From Acidiferrobacteraceae bacterium (GTDB taxonomy: Bacteria > Pseudomonadota > Gammaproteobacteria > Acidiferrobacterales > Acidiferrobacteraceae), in NCBI GenBank assembly GCA_027343725.1, contig DAHWKH010000059.1, positions 1 to 6,534 of the forward strand: 6,534 nt of DNA, read 5' to 3'. Position 1 is the first letter of the stretch; the number at the start of each line of letters is the position of its first letter. A program made the position numbers and the translations under genes. Below are positions 5,647 through 6,534 of the stretch, in pieces. The notes under the pieces were generated by a model. It worked only from the letters and a program-made list of their open reading frames with translations. It searched no databases and had not been told where the DNA came from.

Positions 5647-6242
5647 GGGTCGTGTGCGCGACCCATAACCCGGGCAAGCTGCGGGAATTCGCGGGCGCGC
5701 TCGCCGATTGCGGGGTGGAGTTCGTGGCCGCGGGTGACCTCGGCCTCCCGGAACCCCGCGAAGACGGTCTGACGTTCATCGAGAATGCGCTCATCAAGGC
5801 GCGCGCGGCCGCGCGCTCGAGCGGCCTGCCGGCGCTCGCCGACGACTCGGGGCTCGAGGTCGACGCCCTAAGCGGCGCGCCCGGCATCCGCTCGGCGCGC
5901 TTTGCCGGCGAGGGGGCGCGCGACGCGGACAATCGTCAGGCCCTGCTCGCGGCGCTCGCCGGCGTCCCGGCCGCGGGGCGCGCGGCGCGCTTTTACTGCG
6001 TGCTCGTCTACCTGCGATCCGCCGACGACCCGCGGCCGCTGATCGCCGACGGCCTGTGGGAGGGGCGCATCTTGGAAGCCGAGGCCGGCAGCGGGGGCTT
6101 TGGCTACGACCCGCTCTTTTTCGTCCCAAGCGAGGCCTGCTCGGCGGCGGAACTCGACCCCGCCGAAAAACGCCGCCTGAGCCATCGCGGACAGGCCCTG
6201 GCGCGGCTGCGCGCGGCATGGCCCGGGTTCCATCGTGGGTAA
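5643..6242 (+). CDS. rdgB: dITP/XTP/ITP pyrophosphatase (Ham1/RdgB family)
   Basis: RdgB hydrolyses ITP, dITP and XTP to monophosphate and pyrophosphate, keeping deaminated purines out of DNA and RNA. The 199-residue product (E. coli: 197) has the substrate-binding opening VVCATHNPGK (3-12), FIENALIKAR with a metal-binding Glu, the catalytic ADDSGLEVD segment, APGIRSARF, GGFGYDPLFFVP and the C-terminal SHRGQAL that binds the base. All family signatures are intact. The start is GTG at 5643, overlapping the rph TGA by three bases. GGAGG lies 4 nt upstream inside rph. The frame is open back to 5037, but that upstream part is an Arg/Pro-rich shadow of rph. The gene overlaps the hemW start by 8 bp. 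Confidence 0.96.
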   Translation: MRVVCATHNPGKLREFAGALADCGVEFVAAGDLGLPEPREDGLTFIENALIKARAAARSSGLPALADDSGLEVDALSGAPGIRSARFAGEGARDADNRQALLAALAGVPAAGRAARFYCVLVYLRSADDPRPLIADGLWEGRILEAEAGSGGFGYDPLFFVPSEACSAAELDPAEKRRLSHRGQALARLRAAWPGFHRG

Positions 6243-6534
6243 GCGCCCCCTGCCGCCGATCAGCCTCTATATCCACGTTCCGTGGTGTCTGAAGAAGTGC
6301 CCGTATTGTGATTTCCACTCCCTACCCAGGCGCGGCCCGCTCCCCGAGGCCGCCTACGTGCGCGCCGTGCTCGCGGACTTTGCGCGCGCGCAGGACGCCC
6401 TGTGCGGGCGCCCGATCACGAGCCTCTTTTTCGGTGGCGGCACGCCCAGCCTATTTTCGGGCAGCGCGATCCACGACATCCTCGCGGGCATCGCCGCGCG
6501 CGCCGTCATGCCCCCCGACTGCGAGATCACGCTC
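6235..6534 (+). CDS. hemW: HemW, heme chaperone-like radical-SAM protein, N-terminal 100 residues (runs off window)
   Basis: HemW belongs to the HemN-like radical-SAM family but is thought to carry heme to respiratory proteins rather than to oxidise coproporphyrinogen. One hundred codons without a stop reach the window edge. The SAM/[4Fe-4S] motif CLKKCPYC (Cys 18, 22 and 25) follows SLYIHVPW. GGGTPS, a SAM-contact motif, is at 67-72. The residue pair after the third cysteine is Asp-Phe, as in HemW; HemN has an additional cysteine there. The GTG at 6235 was chosen because the resulting MGKRPLPPISLYIHVPW matches the short E. coli N-terminus; the nearby ATG at 6218 is in another frame. It overlaps the rdgB stop by 8 bp, and rdgB-hemW is a common gammaproteobacterial pair. 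About three quarters of the protein lies beyond the window. Confidence 0.95.
   Translation, partial: MGKRPLPPISLYIHVPWCLKKCPYCDFHSLPRRGPLPEAAYVRAVLADFARAQDALCGRPITSLFFGGGTPSLFSGSAIHDILAGIAARAVMPPDCEITL

Noticed and set aside
6235..6534. Oxygen-independent coproporphyrinogen oxidase (HemN)
   Set aside because: The cysteine motif lacks the fourth Cys of HemN, and the neighbour rdgB plus the short N-terminus fit HemW.

Overview
The window is a GC-rich (about two thirds G+C by eye), densely packed stretch of chromosome. It is most probably from a gammaproteobacterium of the high-GC, free-living or chemolithotrophic kind. SpoT, omega, Gmk, YicC, RNase PH, RdgB and HemW all align well from memory with their E. 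coli counterparts, and yicC and rph are divergent neighbours in E. coli too. No mobile element, tRNA, rRNA or CRISPR array is visible.

Layout. Positions 1-2919 hold a minus-strand operon read in the order yicC, gmk, rpoZ, spoT. The spoT gene runs off the left edge. Genes overlap at yicC/gmk and rpoZ/spoT, and 42 bp separate gmk from rpoZ, where a candidate internal promoter lies. Positions 2920-3019 are a 100-bp divergent intergenic region. Positions 3020-4847 hold a plus-strand two-gene cassette: a compact Hanks-type Ser/Thr protein kinase without a membrane or sensor domain, and a PP2C-type phosphatase. After a 76-bp gap with a candidate terminator and promoter, positions 4924-6534 hold rph, rdgB and hemW. 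These three overlap at their junctions, and hemW runs off the right edge.

How the genes fit together. The minus operon joins guanine nucleotide and alarmone metabolism (Gmk makes GDP from GMP, SpoT makes and degrades (p)ppGpp) with the RNA polymerase omega subunit, which helps form a ppGpp site in E. coli, and with the YicC ribonuclease. The plus side adds tRNA 3'-end processing (RNase PH), removal of deaminated purine nucleotides (RdgB) and a heme-trafficking radical-SAM family protein (HemW).

The kinase/phosphatase pair is the only non-housekeeping element and the main point of interest. It looks like a reversible Ser/Thr phosphorylation switch placed between the two conserved blocks. The kinase has an unusual HLD catalytic loop in place of HRD. 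I found no evidence of a wholly new system; the rest is a conserved core locus.
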